Shown here in pieces: positions 25,431-33,659 of a stretch of 64,000 nt of DNA. The notes beneath the pieces were generated by a model. That model was given only the letters and a program-made list of their open reading frames with translations, made no database searches and was not told where the DNA came from. The position numbers and the translations under genes were made by a program. This stretch comes from a virus. Position 1 is the stretch's first letter; every line of letters starts with the position of its first letter. The stretch is from positions 1-64,000 of IMG/VR virus record IMGVR_UViG_3300027770_001980, one strand, 5' to 3'.

Positions 25431-25757
25431 ATGAGCTCACCATTTTTGGATTATGTAGAACGCATTCCAAATAAAATCTATGTGTTTCTGGATGAACATC
25501 TTGGACACATCAGTGCCAGAACTTTGGGCTGGATCACTATCATCCTGCTACACTTTGCCAGTATTCCTACACTATTAGCAGTGTTGATGGCTAAAAGTGA
25601 TAGATTGCCTCCTATCGATCTAATGGTGTTTGTTTGGGCTGCTTTGATCACATTGTTCTTCAAGAGCTTGATTGAACGAAATACTTTGTATATCGCGACA
25701 ATCTGTATGGGATTTGCGGCACAGACTTTCTTGATGGGACTAATCCTTTTCAAATAA
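25431..25757 (+). CDS. Small integral membrane protein
   Basis: 108 residues with about three hydrophobic helices (LGWITIILLHFASIPTLLAVL, LMVFVWAALITLFF, LYIATICMGFAAQTFLMGLILF). GGAAATATT precedes the ATG. It directly follows the SleB-like hydrolase, so it may assist its membrane location or act holin-like. No family recognised. Confidence 0.7.
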   Translation: MSSPFLDYVERIPNKIYVFLDEHLGHISARTLGWITIILLHFASIPTLLAVLMAKSDRLPPIDLMVFVWAALITLFFKSLIERNTLYIATICMGFAAQTFLMGLILFK

Positions 25758-25763
25758 TAAATA
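25756..25763 (+). promoter_or_regulatory. ATAAATA motif within short inverted repeat
   Basis: AATAAATA between TCAA (25750-25753) and TTGA (25765-25768), four bases before ATG 25768. Confidence 0.35.
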
Positions 25764-25767
25764 CTTG

Positions 25768-26019
25768 ATGCAAATCAAGGAACTACTCGCCGAAAAGACT
25801 TTGCCCACACCCACTGCCAGTCAGTGTTCGATTGGGCATTCTCGTTTGAGCAATGTGCGTTATTCACAATGCGTCAGTCATGGATTATTGGCACATGACA
25901 GTGATCATACTGCTGGAACTGGAAAACAAGGTGTTAAAGGTTCCGGAGTGAAACTAAAAGGCAAAAAGATGAAAAGTGCTCGCCACGGTGGAACAGTCAA
26001 AGACTACAGCGGCAAGTAA
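25768..26019 (+). CDS. Small basic hypothetical protein
   Basis: 83 residues, MQIKELLAEK..., ending in a very basic GVKLKGKKMKSARHGGTVKDYSGK. The N-terminus resembles those of virion-associated proteins of this phage type. ATG 25768 is preferred to the preceding TTG. An ATAAATA motif suggests late expression. It might bind DNA or RNA; not recognised. Confidence 0.6.
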   Translation: MQIKELLAEKTLPTPTASQCSIGHSRLSNVRYSQCVSHGLLAHDSDHTAGTGKQGVKGSGVKLKGKKMKSARHGGTVKDYSGK

Positions 26020-26388
26020 TCAATCGTCATCCATATTAAAGGTATCAACTGCCTTCTTCAACAATTCCTTGTGTGTTAGTCCAGCATATCTGTCATCCAA
26101 CTCATAGAATTTTTCTTCCTTGATATCGGGTAATTCAACACCCAACATCTCCATAAGTTCAAGATAACTGATTTCTTCACAGCGTAGTTGACTTACCCAT
26201 ATGCAGGTAATGAACATACACATGAATACGATTCGTTGATCGTCGACATAATTTTCATTACACCAATCTTGTGTTTTCTCAAGATAATGCGCGATGTCTT
26301 CTATGCGATCCTCTAATTGAGCAATCCATGCTTTAGTGTGTTCTCTGGACCAATAGTTCATACTCTGAAACTCTCTCCACATCCGCAT
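26020..26388 (-). CDS. Hypothetical protein linked to isc genes
   Basis: 122 residues, helical, with a central hydrophobic cysteine-containing stretch (RIVFMCMFITCIWVSQ) and an acidic C-terminus ending NMDDD. It is the third gene of a minus-strand operon after iscU and iscA and overlaps iscA by about 30 bases. The association suggests an iron-sulfur related or simply co-transcribed function; no family recognised. Confidence 0.6.
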   Translation of the reverse strand: MRMWREFQSMNYWSREHTKAWIAQLEDRIEDIAHYLEKTQDWCNENYVDDQRIVFMCMFITCIWVSQLRCEEISYLELMEMLGVELPDIKEEKFYELDDRYAGLTHKELLKKAVDTFNMDDD

Positions 26389-26681
26389 CTGTCCCTCTCG
26401 TTAGGATTCTTGAATTCAAATCCTTCGTTAAGACCTTGTCTCACATAATCTATTTCCATATTTTGAAGATAGACTTCATGCTTGATATCAACTACAACAG
26501 CGAAGCTCGGTTGGATATAATTGATAACACCAGGCTCGGGCTCAAATTTATCGATGTATTCTAACACATAGGCCAGTCCGGAACAGCCTGTTGTTTTCAC
26601 TCCTACCTTGATACCAACCCCTCCACGCTGTTCTAACAAGCGTTTGATCTTATTCGTGGCTGCATCAGTTAGCGTGATCAT
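26358..26681 (-). CDS. iscA: A-type iron-sulfur carrier (IscA-like)
   Basis: 107 residues of the HesB/IscA family: N-terminal ITLTDAATNKIKRLL, then GIKVGVKTTGCSGLAY with the first conserved cysteine, and the C-terminal CGCGESF pair. These three cysteines bind iron or a transient Fe-S cluster for transfer to target proteins. It overlaps iscU by 17 bases. Phage IscA-like genes are known in aquatic phages; carrying IscU as well is less usual. Confidence 0.92.
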   Translation of the reverse strand: MITLTDAATNKIKRLLEQRGGVGIKVGVKTTGCSGLAYVLEYIDKFEPEPGVINYIQPSFAVVVDIKHEVYLQNMEIDYVRQGLNEGFEFKNPNERDRCGCGESFRV

Positions 26682-27051
26682 GCTTTTCTCGATAGTCCTT
26701 TACCGCCGCTTTGATCGCATCCTCTGCAAGTATTGAACAATGAATTTTAACTGGGGGGAGGGCAAGTTCATTAGCGATTTCGCTATTTTTGATGCTGCCC
26801 GCTTGATCAAGACTCATCCCTTTAACCATTTCAGTAATGAGCGAACTGCTGGCAATGGCACTACCGCAACCGTATGTCTTGAATCGTGCATCTGTGATGA
26901 TACCATCCTTACCGACTTTGATTTGTAGTTTCATCACATCCCCACAAGCAGGTGCTCCCACCATACCTGTGCCAATTGTATCGTCGATATCAAATTTACC
27001 TACATTGCGTGGGTTTTCATAATGGTCAATCACTTTGTCGCTGTAAGCCAT
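26665..27051 (-). CDS. iscU: Iron-sulfur cluster scaffold (IscU-like)
   Basis: 128 residues starting MAYSDKVIDHYENPRNVGKF, the classical IscU N-terminus. Conserved ligands are visible in GAPACGDVMKLQI, YGCGSAIASSS and KIHCSILAEDA. IscU assembles 2Fe-2S clusters from a cysteine desulfurase; no desulfurase is in this window, so host IscS would be needed. ATG 27051 is chosen from AAAGGAAG at good spacing; upstream in-frame codons are leader sequence. An exact TATAAATA lies upstream on the minus strand. Confidence 0.93.
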   Translation of the reverse strand: MAYSDKVIDHYENPRNVGKFDIDDTIGTGMVGAPACGDVMKLQIKVGKDGIITDARFKTYGCGSAIASSSLITEMVKGMSLDQAGSIKNSEIANELALPPVKIHCSILAEDAIKAAVKDYREKHDHAN

Positions 27052-27082
27052 AGTATCTTCCTTTTTTGTTGTATTGCCAAGG

Positions 27083-27090
27083 TATTTATA
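27083..27090 (-). promoter_or_regulatory. TATAAATA late-promoter-like motif (minus)
   Basis: TATTTATA on the plus strand, i.e. TATAAATA reading toward iscU, 32 bases from its ATG. Confidence 0.5.
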
Positions 27091-27108
27091 GTATAATAAA
27101 TTGTGGTA

Positions 27109-27116
27109 CATAAATA
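27109..27116 (+). promoter_or_regulatory. ATAAATA late-promoter-like motif
   Basis: CATAAATA, within CATAAATATATATG, 23 bases before ATG 27139 and followed by AAAGGAG. Confidence 0.4.
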
Positions 27117-27138
27117 TATATGCTATCAAAGGAGCACT

Positions 27139-27864
27139 ATGGTCCCTACAGTCGATTGGTCATCGTTGGATCGAAAAGGCCTCGCCGAGTATATTTGGTC
27201 GCTGGCTCCGAAAATAATAAACCAACCTCTAAGTGTTGATCAATTCCACGGTATGATATATCGCCGTTTGAAAAAGCATCTTCCATTACGCATCACTAAA
27301 ACACGATACGATAAAGTAGAACCCAACACTGTATTCGTTGGTGGATGCTATTACAGCATATGGGACCAAAAGAATAAGAACTGTATCGAATTGTCATTGT
27401 TTTACAATCCCGTTGATAACCATTTAAAGATCAATGCCCGTAAATTTCAAAGAATATGCATAGTGATTGCAGACACAATACTGCATGAAATCATACATAT
27501 GAGACAATTCCGCAGACGTGATTTCAAAGATCTCCCAGATTATCCCAGCACAGCACGGAGAGCATCTAAACGAGAAGAACAGAGTTATTTGGGCAACAGT
27601 GACGAAATTGATGCATATGGATTCAACATAGCCTGCGATCTAATGGATAGATATCAACAAAATACCAACGATGTAGTCAAACATTTGAATCTGGATCAAC
27701 GAGACAAACGATTAAAATGTGACGAATGGTATATGTATCTCAAGGCATTTGATCACGATCACGATCATCCCATCATCAAAAAAGTAAAGAAGAAGGTTTT
27801 ACAATATCTACCAAATGCCATAATTGGTAAACCATATCGAGATCGGTATTGGATAAATCAATAA
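27139..27864 (+). CDS. Putative zinc metalloprotein (HEIIH)
   Basis: 241 residues. H116-E-I-I-H120 in ADTILHEIIHMRQF is a zinc-peptidase motif as in SprT-like proteins, followed by a charged helical region and YLGNSDEIDAYGF, whose E-x-x-A-Y could supply the third ligand. An aspartate/histidine cluster (DHDHDHP) lies near residue 213. AAAGGAG precedes ATG. Probable cytoplasmic protease or structural zinc protein; substrate unknown. Confidence 0.6.
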   Translation: MVPTVDWSSLDRKGLAEYIWSLAPKIINQPLSVDQFHGMIYRRLKKHLPLRITKTRYDKVEPNTVFVGGCYYSIWDQKNKNCIELSLFYNPVDNHLKINARKFQRICIVIADTILHEIIHMRQFRRRDFKDLPDYPSTARRASKREEQSYLGNSDEIDAYGFNIACDLMDRYQQNTNDVVKHLNLDQRDKRLKCDEWYMYLKAFDHDHDHPIIKKVKKKVLQYLPNAIIGKPYRDRYWINQ

Positions 27865-27893
27865 TTGACATAGTATAACATTCATGCTATACT
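27865..27893 (+). promoter_or_regulatory. Sigma70-like promoter, leaderless
   Basis: TTGACA (27865-27870), 17-nt spacer, TATACT (27888-27893). The next ATG (27900) lies seven bases after the -10 box. Confidence 0.8.
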
Positions 27894-27899
27894 GTTAGC

Positions 27900-28130
27900 A
27901 TGACATTTAAAACTCACCAAAGTCGGATACGAACTATTAAACCAGGTGATCCGCGATTTAACATTGTGGATAAATTTGTCACCGCTCCTCGAGCAGGATT
28001 TGAGATCAGTCAACGATGTCCGGAAAATTATCGTGACCTATTACAGGAATGTATTGGGCATGGTTGGATCAAACCTGTTGCTCATGTGCATGAGCGAGAA
28101 TTACTTTTTATGGGACTCAGTCAAGAATGA
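27900..28130 (+). CDS. Small hypothetical protein, leaderless mRNA
   Basis: 76 residues, MTFKTHQSRIRTIKPGDPRF, CPENYRDLLQECIGHGWIKPVAHVHERELLFMGL. No ribosome-binding site; the ATG is at the predicted transcription start. It overlaps the dehydrogenase gene by four bases (ATGA). No family recognised. Confidence 0.65.
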   Translation: MTFKTHQSRIRTIKPGDPRFNIVDKFVTAPRAGFEISQRCPENYRDLLQECIGHGWIKPVAHVHERELLFMGLSQE

Positions 28131-28981
28131 ATATGCAGATGCCAGGCACCATGGGAGGTGCTAAACTAAACTTTGATAGACCAAAATACGATAGTATAGG
28201 AATTATAGGTCTAGGATTTGTGGGCACTGCCATCGAACGTTCTTTAGAATTTGATACAAAACTTGTCATCATGGATCCTGCCAAAGGCCATAATGCTACA
28301 TATAAAGATCTAATGGAATGTAGTGGAATCTTTGTATGTGTACCAACTCCGCAAGACGACGACGGTACTTGCGATACCAGTATAGTGGAGGAAATCCTAA
28401 ACAATTTATATGCTTGTAGATATCAAGGTGTCATTATCAGTAAATGCACAGCACCACCCGATCAGTATGACCTATGGAATCTACAACATCCCAATTTAGT
28501 TCATGCTCCAGAATTCCTTACTGCTGCCAATGCCAATGATGATTATGCGGTGGGCAAATTTGCTTTTGTTGGTGGCCGGGTTCCTGCTTATGTACGAGAG
28601 GCAGAAAGAATCATCCGCATGTCACAACGCAGTTTAGAAACCGTTGTTCATTGTACCGCAGGTGAAGCGGCAATGGCCAAATATGCCATCAATACGTTTA
28701 TGGCCACTAAAGTTGTGTTTATGAACGAGATACAAGAACTATGTTCTAAAACTGGCGTAGACTATAATCGGGTTGCTCATATGGTTGTACAAGACAATAG
28801 GATTGGTAAAAGCCATATGCAGGTGCCAGGGCCAGATGGTGCTTATGGATTTGGAGGTGCATGTTTCCCCAAAGATACCAGTGCCTTGTTGAAATATGCC
28901 GAACAGAATGGTTCCGTAATGAATGTTCTTGATGCAGCGGTAAAGAAAAATACAATACTTAGGTTGACGGAACCTAAATAA
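28127..28981 (+). CDS. ugd: UDP-glucose 6-dehydrogenase-like protein (short form)
   Basis: 284 residues. The Rossmann NAD site IGIIGLGFVGTAI opens the protein, followed by FVCVPTP. YAINTFMATKVVFMNEI is the central helix and YGFGGACFPKDTSAL contains the catalytic cysteine (usual FGGSCFPKD). These are hallmarks of UDP-sugar dehydrogenases, which oxidise C6 to a uronic acid. At 284 residues it lacks the C-terminal UDP-binding domain of full-length enzymes (about 400), so it may be a phage-specific short type. Together with the epimerase at 42811 it could feed UDP-glucuronate to UDP-xylose. Confidence 0.82.
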   Translation: MNMQMPGTMGGAKLNFDRPKYDSIGIIGLGFVGTAIERSLEFDTKLVIMDPAKGHNATYKDLMECSGIFVCVPTPQDDDGTCDTSIVEEILNNLYACRYQGVIISKCTAPPDQYDLWNLQHPNLVHAPEFLTAANANDDYAVGKFAFVGGRVPAYVREAERIIRMSQRSLETVVHCTAGEAAMAKYAINTFMATKVVFMNEIQELCSKTGVDYNRVAHMVVQDNRIGKSHMQVPGPDGAYGFGGACFPKDTSALLKYAEQNGSVMNVLDAAVKKNTILRLTEPK

Positions 28982-29011
28982 CAATGTATTATAAAGCATT
29001 GGAGAATAAAA

Positions 29012-29815
29012 TTGACAGAAGAAAATAGAGTGTTTAAACCAGATCCGTTGTTATCAAACGAGTCTGAAGAGTTTGTTCCGTTAGAAGGACAAAGAATTTA
29101 TGTGAAGAAGAAAGATGCTCCCCAAGGTACATATCTTAGCACAGCCTTGCGAGAAAGGATGAAAACAGATGGTAAGAGATTCTGGGCAGGAGATAATGTC
29201 AGTGACTATATTACCGAATTGGACAAGGAACACCTGATCAACGAAGCAACAGCAGCATTTGAAAAGGTCTTAGATACATTGCTAATCGATCGTGAAAATG
29301 ATCCTAACAGCAAGGGCACGGCACGACGTTTGGCCAAGATGTATTTCAATGAAATCATGGCTGGTAGATATGAACCGGGTCCGGATGCAACCGCATTTCC
29401 GAATGATAGTGATGACAGATATGAAGGCATGTTAGTAGTTCGTAGTGAACTGAAATCCATGTGTAGTCATCATCACCAACCTGTTAGTGGTGTGGCTTAT
29501 ATCGGAATATTGGCCGCACAGAAGTTAATAGGATTAAGTAAGTATACACGCATCGCACAATGGTGTGCTAGACGCGGTACTCTACAAGAAGAACTTTGTA
29601 ACGACATTGCTCGTGAAATCATGAAAGCCACAGACAGCCAAAATGTTGCAGTCTATATCCAGGCCACTCATGGTTGCTGTGAGAACCGTGGTATAATGGC
29701 ACATAGTAGTCTAACCCAAACTACTGTATTGCGCGGCGCATTTAAAGATGATGCCAGCGTTAAGAAAGAGTTCTTTGACAATATCAAACTACAGCAAGAA
29801 TTCGCTCCGAGATAA
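29012..29815 (+). CDS. folE: GTP cyclohydrolase I
   Basis: 267 residues. The C-terminal ~190 match GTP cyclohydrolase I: MCSHHHQPVSGVAYIGI, GLSKYTRIAQWCARRGTLQEEL, and ATHGCCENRGI with the zinc-binding Cys and His residues. The enzyme converts GTP to dihydroneopterin triphosphate, first step of folate and of 7-deazaguanine synthesis. The N-terminal ~75 residues are extra. The start is TTG with TTGGAGAA upstream; no ATG fits. A QueD-like gene at 42043 suggests the 7-deazaguanine route. Confidence 0.9.
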   Translation: MTEENRVFKPDPLLSNESEEFVPLEGQRIYVKKKDAPQGTYLSTALRERMKTDGKRFWAGDNVSDYITELDKEHLINEATAAFEKVLDTLLIDRENDPNSKGTARRLAKMYFNEIMAGRYEPGPDATAFPNDSDDRYEGMLVVRSELKSMCSHHHQPVSGVAYIGILAAQKLIGLSKYTRIAQWCARRGTLQEELCNDIAREIMKATDSQNVAVYIQATHGCCENRGIMAHSSLTQTTVLRGAFKDDASVKKEFFDNIKLQQEFAPR

Positions 29816-29840
29816 AACCTAATAACATATAAGGATAAAA

Positions 29841-30605
29841 ATGAAAAAAGGTAAACTAAACATTCCAAGTCGCACCCCTATTGCAAATGCAGCTGGTGCT
29901 ATGCAACCACCATCCAGCTATATGCAAGCGGCAATGGGTCAACAGCAACAACCAATGCAAGCTCAGCGGCCATCCGGACAACGTCCAAGCGTTATGATCG
30001 CTGTTCCTGCTATGGAAATGGTTAATGCAGAATTTGCACAACATTTAGCAATGGCGGCTGCTAATATGGTTGCTAATGGAATTAAAATCAACTGTGCATT
30101 TAACATTGGATCAGTTATTACTATTGCTCGTCGTAATCTTGTTGATATCTTTATGAAATCAGACTTTGAGTATATCTGGTGGGTTGACAGTGATATGAAA
30201 TTTCCAATTGATGCACCATTACGTTTATTGAATCGTAACAAACCAATCGTAGGTGCTAACTATCGTCGTCGTCGTTTCCCTAATCCCAACTTCACCGGTA
30301 TGAGTGGTGGTGCAGGCACATTTACTGAATTTCAAACAACTGACAATAGTCCAGCAATGGAACTAATCGATGTTCTACCACATGGTATGGTATTGTGCAA
30401 ACGTGAAGTATATGAGAAGATTCCACAACCACATTACTTACAAGAATATATTCCTCACCTAAATCTCGAAATTGGTGAAGACATTTTCTTCTGTCAACAA
30501 GCACAGAAGGCAGGATATCAGTTGTGGTGTGATCAAGAACTAAGCCGCGAAATTGCACACATTGGTATTTTCCACTTTAACTACAACCTGAGTGTGCCTA
30601 AATAA
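29841..30605 (+). CDS. GT-A glycosyltransferase-like protein
   Basis: 254 residues with a low-complexity glutamine/proline-rich N-terminus (to about residue 48), then VMIAVPAMEMV, FNIGSVITIARRNLVDIF and YIWWVDSDMKF, the D-x-D metal site. GEDIFFCQQAQKAGYQLWCD is typical of the acceptor-side acidic motif. AAGGATAAA precedes ATG. Cytoplasmic. The donor and acceptor are unknown. It follows folE closely. Confidence 0.75.
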   Translation: MKKGKLNIPSRTPIANAAGAMQPPSSYMQAAMGQQQQPMQAQRPSGQRPSVMIAVPAMEMVNAEFAQHLAMAAANMVANGIKINCAFNIGSVITIARRNLVDIFMKSDFEYIWWVDSDMKFPIDAPLRLLNRNKPIVGANYRRRRFPNPNFTGMSGGAGTFTEFQTTDNSPAMELIDVLPHGMVLCKREVYEKIPQPHYLQEYIPHLNLEIGEDIFFCQQAQKAGYQLWCDQELSREIAHIGIFHFNYNLSVPK

Positions 30606-30619
30606 AAGAAAGGATTCCT

Positions 30620-30784
30620 ATGTTTGAATCTATTGAAATACGCAAAGTTAAAAACGGTGTTATCGTTACTTTGCGTAGCGACGACGATGAAGATCAAGAA
30701 TACGTTTATGATACCGATCGCAAGGCTATCAAATTCGTAAAAGATCTTCTTGACGTCAAAACTAAAGAGCAAGCCCCGGCTTGA
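30620..30784 (+). CDS. Small hypothetical protein
   Basis: 54 residues, MFESIEIRKVKNGVIVTLRSDDDEDQEYVYDTDRKAIKFVKDLLD..., a beta-then-helix pattern. AAAGGATT lies upstream of ATG, it is 14 bases after the glycosyltransferase and six bases before the next gene. Unknown. Confidence 0.65.
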   Translation: MFESIEIRKVKNGVIVTLRSDDDEDQEYVYDTDRKAIKFVKDLLDVKTKEQAPA

Positions 30785-30790
30785 TAAATT

Positions 30791-31276
30791 ATGACAGTTA
30801 AGAAAAAATATGCGGTAGGTGATACTGTTTGGATATACGGTATTAATAGACTTGATAACAAGTCTGTACAGGGTACTGTAATAAAAGTGTTTACCATTGA
30901 TTACGGCAACTATAATAAAGAGCCGAATTATCTTGTAGAAGTTCCTACCGAGATTGAACCATTGTTAGAAGTCCGTACATGGCATACTATTAGTCAAACC
31001 AAAGATGGCCATGTTGGCGGTATCCGTGATGCTTTTAGTAATACAGACGCTGCACATAAAATGTTGTTAAGAACCGGCGTGGCGATTATTTCAACAGATG
31101 ATGAAGTATCTGAAGATGGTACAGAAACTACCAATGAAGACGATATGTATGACGATGGACCAAGTCCTGAGCAAATTCATGCTGCTATGCTACGTTCACA
31201 AGAGTCCGGAACTGTTCCTCCCATGAGTCCTACCAAGTCATCTAAACGTCGATACTTTAAGAAAAAGAAAGTATGA
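30791..31276 (+). CDS. Hypothetical protein with SH3/KOW-like N-terminus
   Basis: 161 residues: N-terminal beta-rich KYAVGDTVWIYGINRLDNKSVQGTVIKV resembles small SH3/KOW modules. The middle is acidic (EDGTETTNEDDMYDDG) and the end strongly basic (KSSKRRYFKKKKV). Overlaps the next gene by four bases. Possibly nucleic-acid binding; not recognised. Confidence 0.65.
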   Translation: MTVKKKYAVGDTVWIYGINRLDNKSVQGTVIKVFTIDYGNYNKEPNYLVEVPTEIEPLLEVRTWHTISQTKDGHVGGIRDAFSNTDAAHKMLLRTGVAIISTDDEVSEDGTETTNEDDMYDDGPSPEQIHAAMLRSQESGTVPPMSPTKSSKRRYFKKKKV

Positions 31277-31587
31277 CAACCGATCCATGGCAGCATATGC
31301 TTCGGCAACTCGAACCAAAATATCACAATTGGAAATATCTTTTGGAAAAGGATTCTGTTTTTGTAGTTAACATTCATAAACTTGGAAAGTTAGGATGGCG
31401 TATTCGAATTACAGAACAGAACGGGTTTACCTATCCCGAAGGGCTCGATGAATGTGTTGAATGGGCTACTGAACAATTAGCATCATGGCCCGACTGTAAA
31501 AAGATGGCATGGGATATGTGGGACTTTAAGCATCGTAGGGATGCTGAAAAATTTAAAACATTGTTTACATTAAAATGGGCAAGGTAA
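31273..31587 (+). CDS. Hypothetical protein
   Basis: 104 residues rich in tryptophan and charged residues (WQHMLRQLEPKYHNWKYLLEKD, CKKMAWDMWDFKHRRDAEKF). Mixed alpha/beta, no signal. ATGA overlap with the previous gene and a 13-base overlap with the next, so co-translated. No family recognised. Confidence 0.7.
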   Translation: MTTDPWQHMLRQLEPKYHNWKYLLEKDSVFVVNIHKLGKLGWRIRITEQNGFTYPEGLDECVEWATEQLASWPDCKKMAWDMWDFKHRRDAEKFKTLFTLKWAR

Positions 31588-31886
31588 GATGGGAACGATC
31601 CTACGATGGCGACCAAGTTGTCATCAAAGAGATTCATAAGGCTGTGGTTCATCGTTTTCGATTAGGTGATGTAGAAGACCCGGACTTGTATGCTGCTCAA
31701 CCTTTATACGAATGGGAAAAGAGTGACCCGGGCCAGTTTGTCATGAAACATGCCGTAGATAAACCGGAATGGCATAGGCATCTTGATCAGTTTAGTTACG
31801 GATATGAATATGCTATAGTAGCAGAGTTAGAGATGAAGAAGTTAAGTGAGTTTTATTTAAGGTGGGGACCGGTGGGGAAATTATAA
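31575..31886 (+). CDS. Hypothetical protein
   Basis: 103 residues, KVRWERSYDGDQVVIKEIHKAVVHRF, then LYEWEKSDPGQFVMKHA. Soluble, mixed composition. Overlaps the preceding gene by 13 bases and sits 12 bases before the glycosyltransferase at 31899. Function unknown. Confidence 0.7.
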   Translation: MGKVRWERSYDGDQVVIKEIHKAVVHRFRLGDVEDPDLYAAQPLYEWEKSDPGQFVMKHAVDKPEWHRHLDQFSYGYEYAIVAELEMKKLSEFYLRWGPVGKL

Positions 31887-31898
31887 AAAGGAACAATA

Positions 31899-32867
31899 AT
31901 GAAAATACTATTTCACAATAATCAACTCGATATAAGAGGTACCACAGTATCTGTAACCGATTATGCAAGGTATAATCAAGAAATATTAGGTAATGAGAGT
32001 ATTATCTGCTACGATGCTACTATAAGACCAGATGGAAACAACGGAACAGATCCCGGGGTACGCGAAGGACTTGAAAACTCATTTAAAATAATTGGTCACC
32101 AAGGACCCGATGATGTTAAAAAAATCATCGATCGAGAAAAAATCGATTTTGCTTATTTCCAAAGAGGTGGGTGGCCTGAATTTATACCAGATAATTGCAA
32201 AACTGGAGTACATGCAGTATTTCAATGTAATGACCCACACGGTGATATATATGCCTATATATCAGAATGGTTATCTGAGGCCATGGCACAAAAGCACGGG
32301 ATATCTCCTCGACCGTGGGTTCCATACCCTGTATATCTTCCACCTCCTACAAGAAATTATAGAGAGGATTGGGGTATTCGCCCGGACCAATTTATTTTTG
32401 GTAGGCACGGTGGACGTTTTACTTTCGATTTAGGATTTGTTCAGAAACAAATTGCTTATCTGTTAGATACTCGAGATGATTTTGTTTTTGTATTCATGGG
32501 AACAGACCCTTGGATAAATCATCCTAATGTTAGATTTTTAAATCCAGTACATGATCTACAAACCAAATCTAATATCATAAACACCTGGGATGCAATGATA
32601 CACGGCAGATCACATGGGGAAAGTTTTGGTGCAGCGGTGGCAGAAGCATTGTTTTTAAATAAACCTGTACTATCGTGGGAGGGAGGAAATGATCTACATC
32701 ATGCTAAAGTTTTAAATAATTCCGGTTTACTTTATTCAGAAAATACACTTTGGGAAAAAATGAATAACATACGAGAATTGGCCAAGAAAGAAGATTGGTC
32801 AAAACGAGTAGAACAATTTAAACCAGCAGTGGTGATGGATAGATTTGATAAAGTTTTTTTAAGGTAA
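31899..32867 (+). CDS. GT-B glycosyltransferase (family 4-like)
   Basis: 322 residues of the GT-B glycosyltransferase group. N-terminal ILFHNNQLDIRGTTVSVTDYARYN is the acceptor-side Rossmann start. The C-terminal half has FGRHGGRFTFD, IINTWDAMIHGRSHGESFGAAVAEALFLNKPVL with the E-x7-E nucleotide-sugar motif of GT4 enzymes, and a closing helix. AAAAGGAA precedes ATG. No membrane segment. Substrate unknown; one of at least seven candidate glycosyltransferases here. Confidence 0.82.
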   Translation: MKILFHNNQLDIRGTTVSVTDYARYNQEILGNESIICYDATIRPDGNNGTDPGVREGLENSFKIIGHQGPDDVKKIIDREKIDFAYFQRGGWPEFIPDNCKTGVHAVFQCNDPHGDIYAYISEWLSEAMAQKHGISPRPWVPYPVYLPPPTRNYREDWGIRPDQFIFGRHGGRFTFDLGFVQKQIAYLLDTRDDFVFVFMGTDPWINHPNVRFLNPVHDLQTKSNIINTWDAMIHGRSHGESFGAAVAEALFLNKPVLSWEGGNDLHHAKVLNNSGLLYSENTLWEKMNNIRELAKKEDWSKRVEQFKPAVVMDRFDKVFLR

Positions 32868-32871
32868 TATA

Positions 32872-33054
32872 ATGGAAGCACAATTTAAAGTAGGTGATCT
32901 TGTTGAAAAGGTTGGTGGTGACTACACATTCGTGGGTCATGTAGTAGCAGTATTTGCTAAACTAAGTGGAGCAATTCGTTTGGTCGTTGAAGATGATCGC
33001 GGTGTTCTTCATGTATATAGCGAAAAGATTCTTCGTTTGGTGGAGGCACAATGA
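32872..33054 (+). CDS. Small KOW/SH3-like protein
   Basis: 60 residues: FKVGDLVEKVGGDYTFVGHVVAVFAKLSGAIRLVVEDDRGVLHVYSEKIL, a compact five-strand barrel pattern seen in many phage proteins. ATGA overlap with the next gene. Function unknown, probably nucleic-acid or protein binding. Confidence 0.75.
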   Translation: MEAQFKVGDLVEKVGGDYTFVGHVVAVFAKLSGAIRLVVEDDRGVLHVYSEKILRLVEAQ

Positions 33055-33410
33055 CCAATCCTTTTCGTGATCAAGAAAAATTTATGAGGGCTTGCGACCA
33101 AAGTGTCACAGGTGATCAAAAACAATACGATATGTACATCAGTCTAATTGAAGAAGAAGTTAACGAACTACAAGAAGCAGAAGATGATACAGAAACATTA
33201 GATGCACTTATTGATATACTTGTGGTCACCATTGGTGCTATCCATAGTATGGGTGCAGATGGTGAAGGTGCTTGGAAAGAAGTTATGGCAACTAACTTTG
33301 CCAAAATAGATCGAGAGACAGGTAAGGTACGCAAACGTGAGGATGGAAAAGTCTTAAAGCCTATTGGGTGGACACCTCCTGAGTTATCTCCATTTGTAAG
33401 GAAAGAATGA
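33051..33410 (+). CDS. MazG-like nucleotide pyrophosphohydrolase
   Basis: 119 residues of the all-alpha NTP-PPase type: YISLIEEEVNELQEAEDDTETLDALIDILVVTIGAIHSM shows the E-x-x-E and E/D-x-x-D metal ligands of MazG. Such enzymes hydrolyse (d)NTPs to monophosphates, sanitising pools or, in phages, possibly lowering alarmone. Overlaps both neighbours by four bases. Confidence 0.85.
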   Translation: MTNPFRDQEKFMRACDQSVTGDQKQYDMYISLIEEEVNELQEAEDDTETLDALIDILVVTIGAIHSMGADGEGAWKEVMATNFAKIDRETGKVRKREDGKVLKPIGWTPPELSPFVRKE

Positions 33411-33658
33411 TGGCAACTAAAAAGAAATCCAAAGTAATCGAATCTGCTGATGTAGCAGAAATGATTAATAAGCCTTCGGGCGGTTGGCCCATGATGAATC
33501 AAGGTACACATCTAACAGTAAAAACATTCGAAGATGGTAGAACTGAACTAATTTGGAACGATGCGGCATTGACACAAGAAGTTAATGCTGCTATACTAAG
33601 TACAGAGAATAAAACTATAGCGATTACATCAGAATCAAAACGTAAAAAAGTAAAATAA
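33407..33658 (+). CDS. Small hypothetical protein
   Basis: 83 residues. Basic ends (MATKKKSK, SESKRKKVK) and a middle HLTVKTFEDGRTELIWNDAALTQEVNAAIL typical of small conserved phage proteins of unknown role. Two tandem ATG codons at the start; overlaps the MazG-like gene. Confidence 0.7.
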   Translation: MMATKKKSKVIESADVAEMINKPSGGWPMMNQGTHLTVKTFEDGRTELIWNDAALTQEVNAAILSTENKTIAITSESKRKKVK

Positions 33659-33659
33659 A

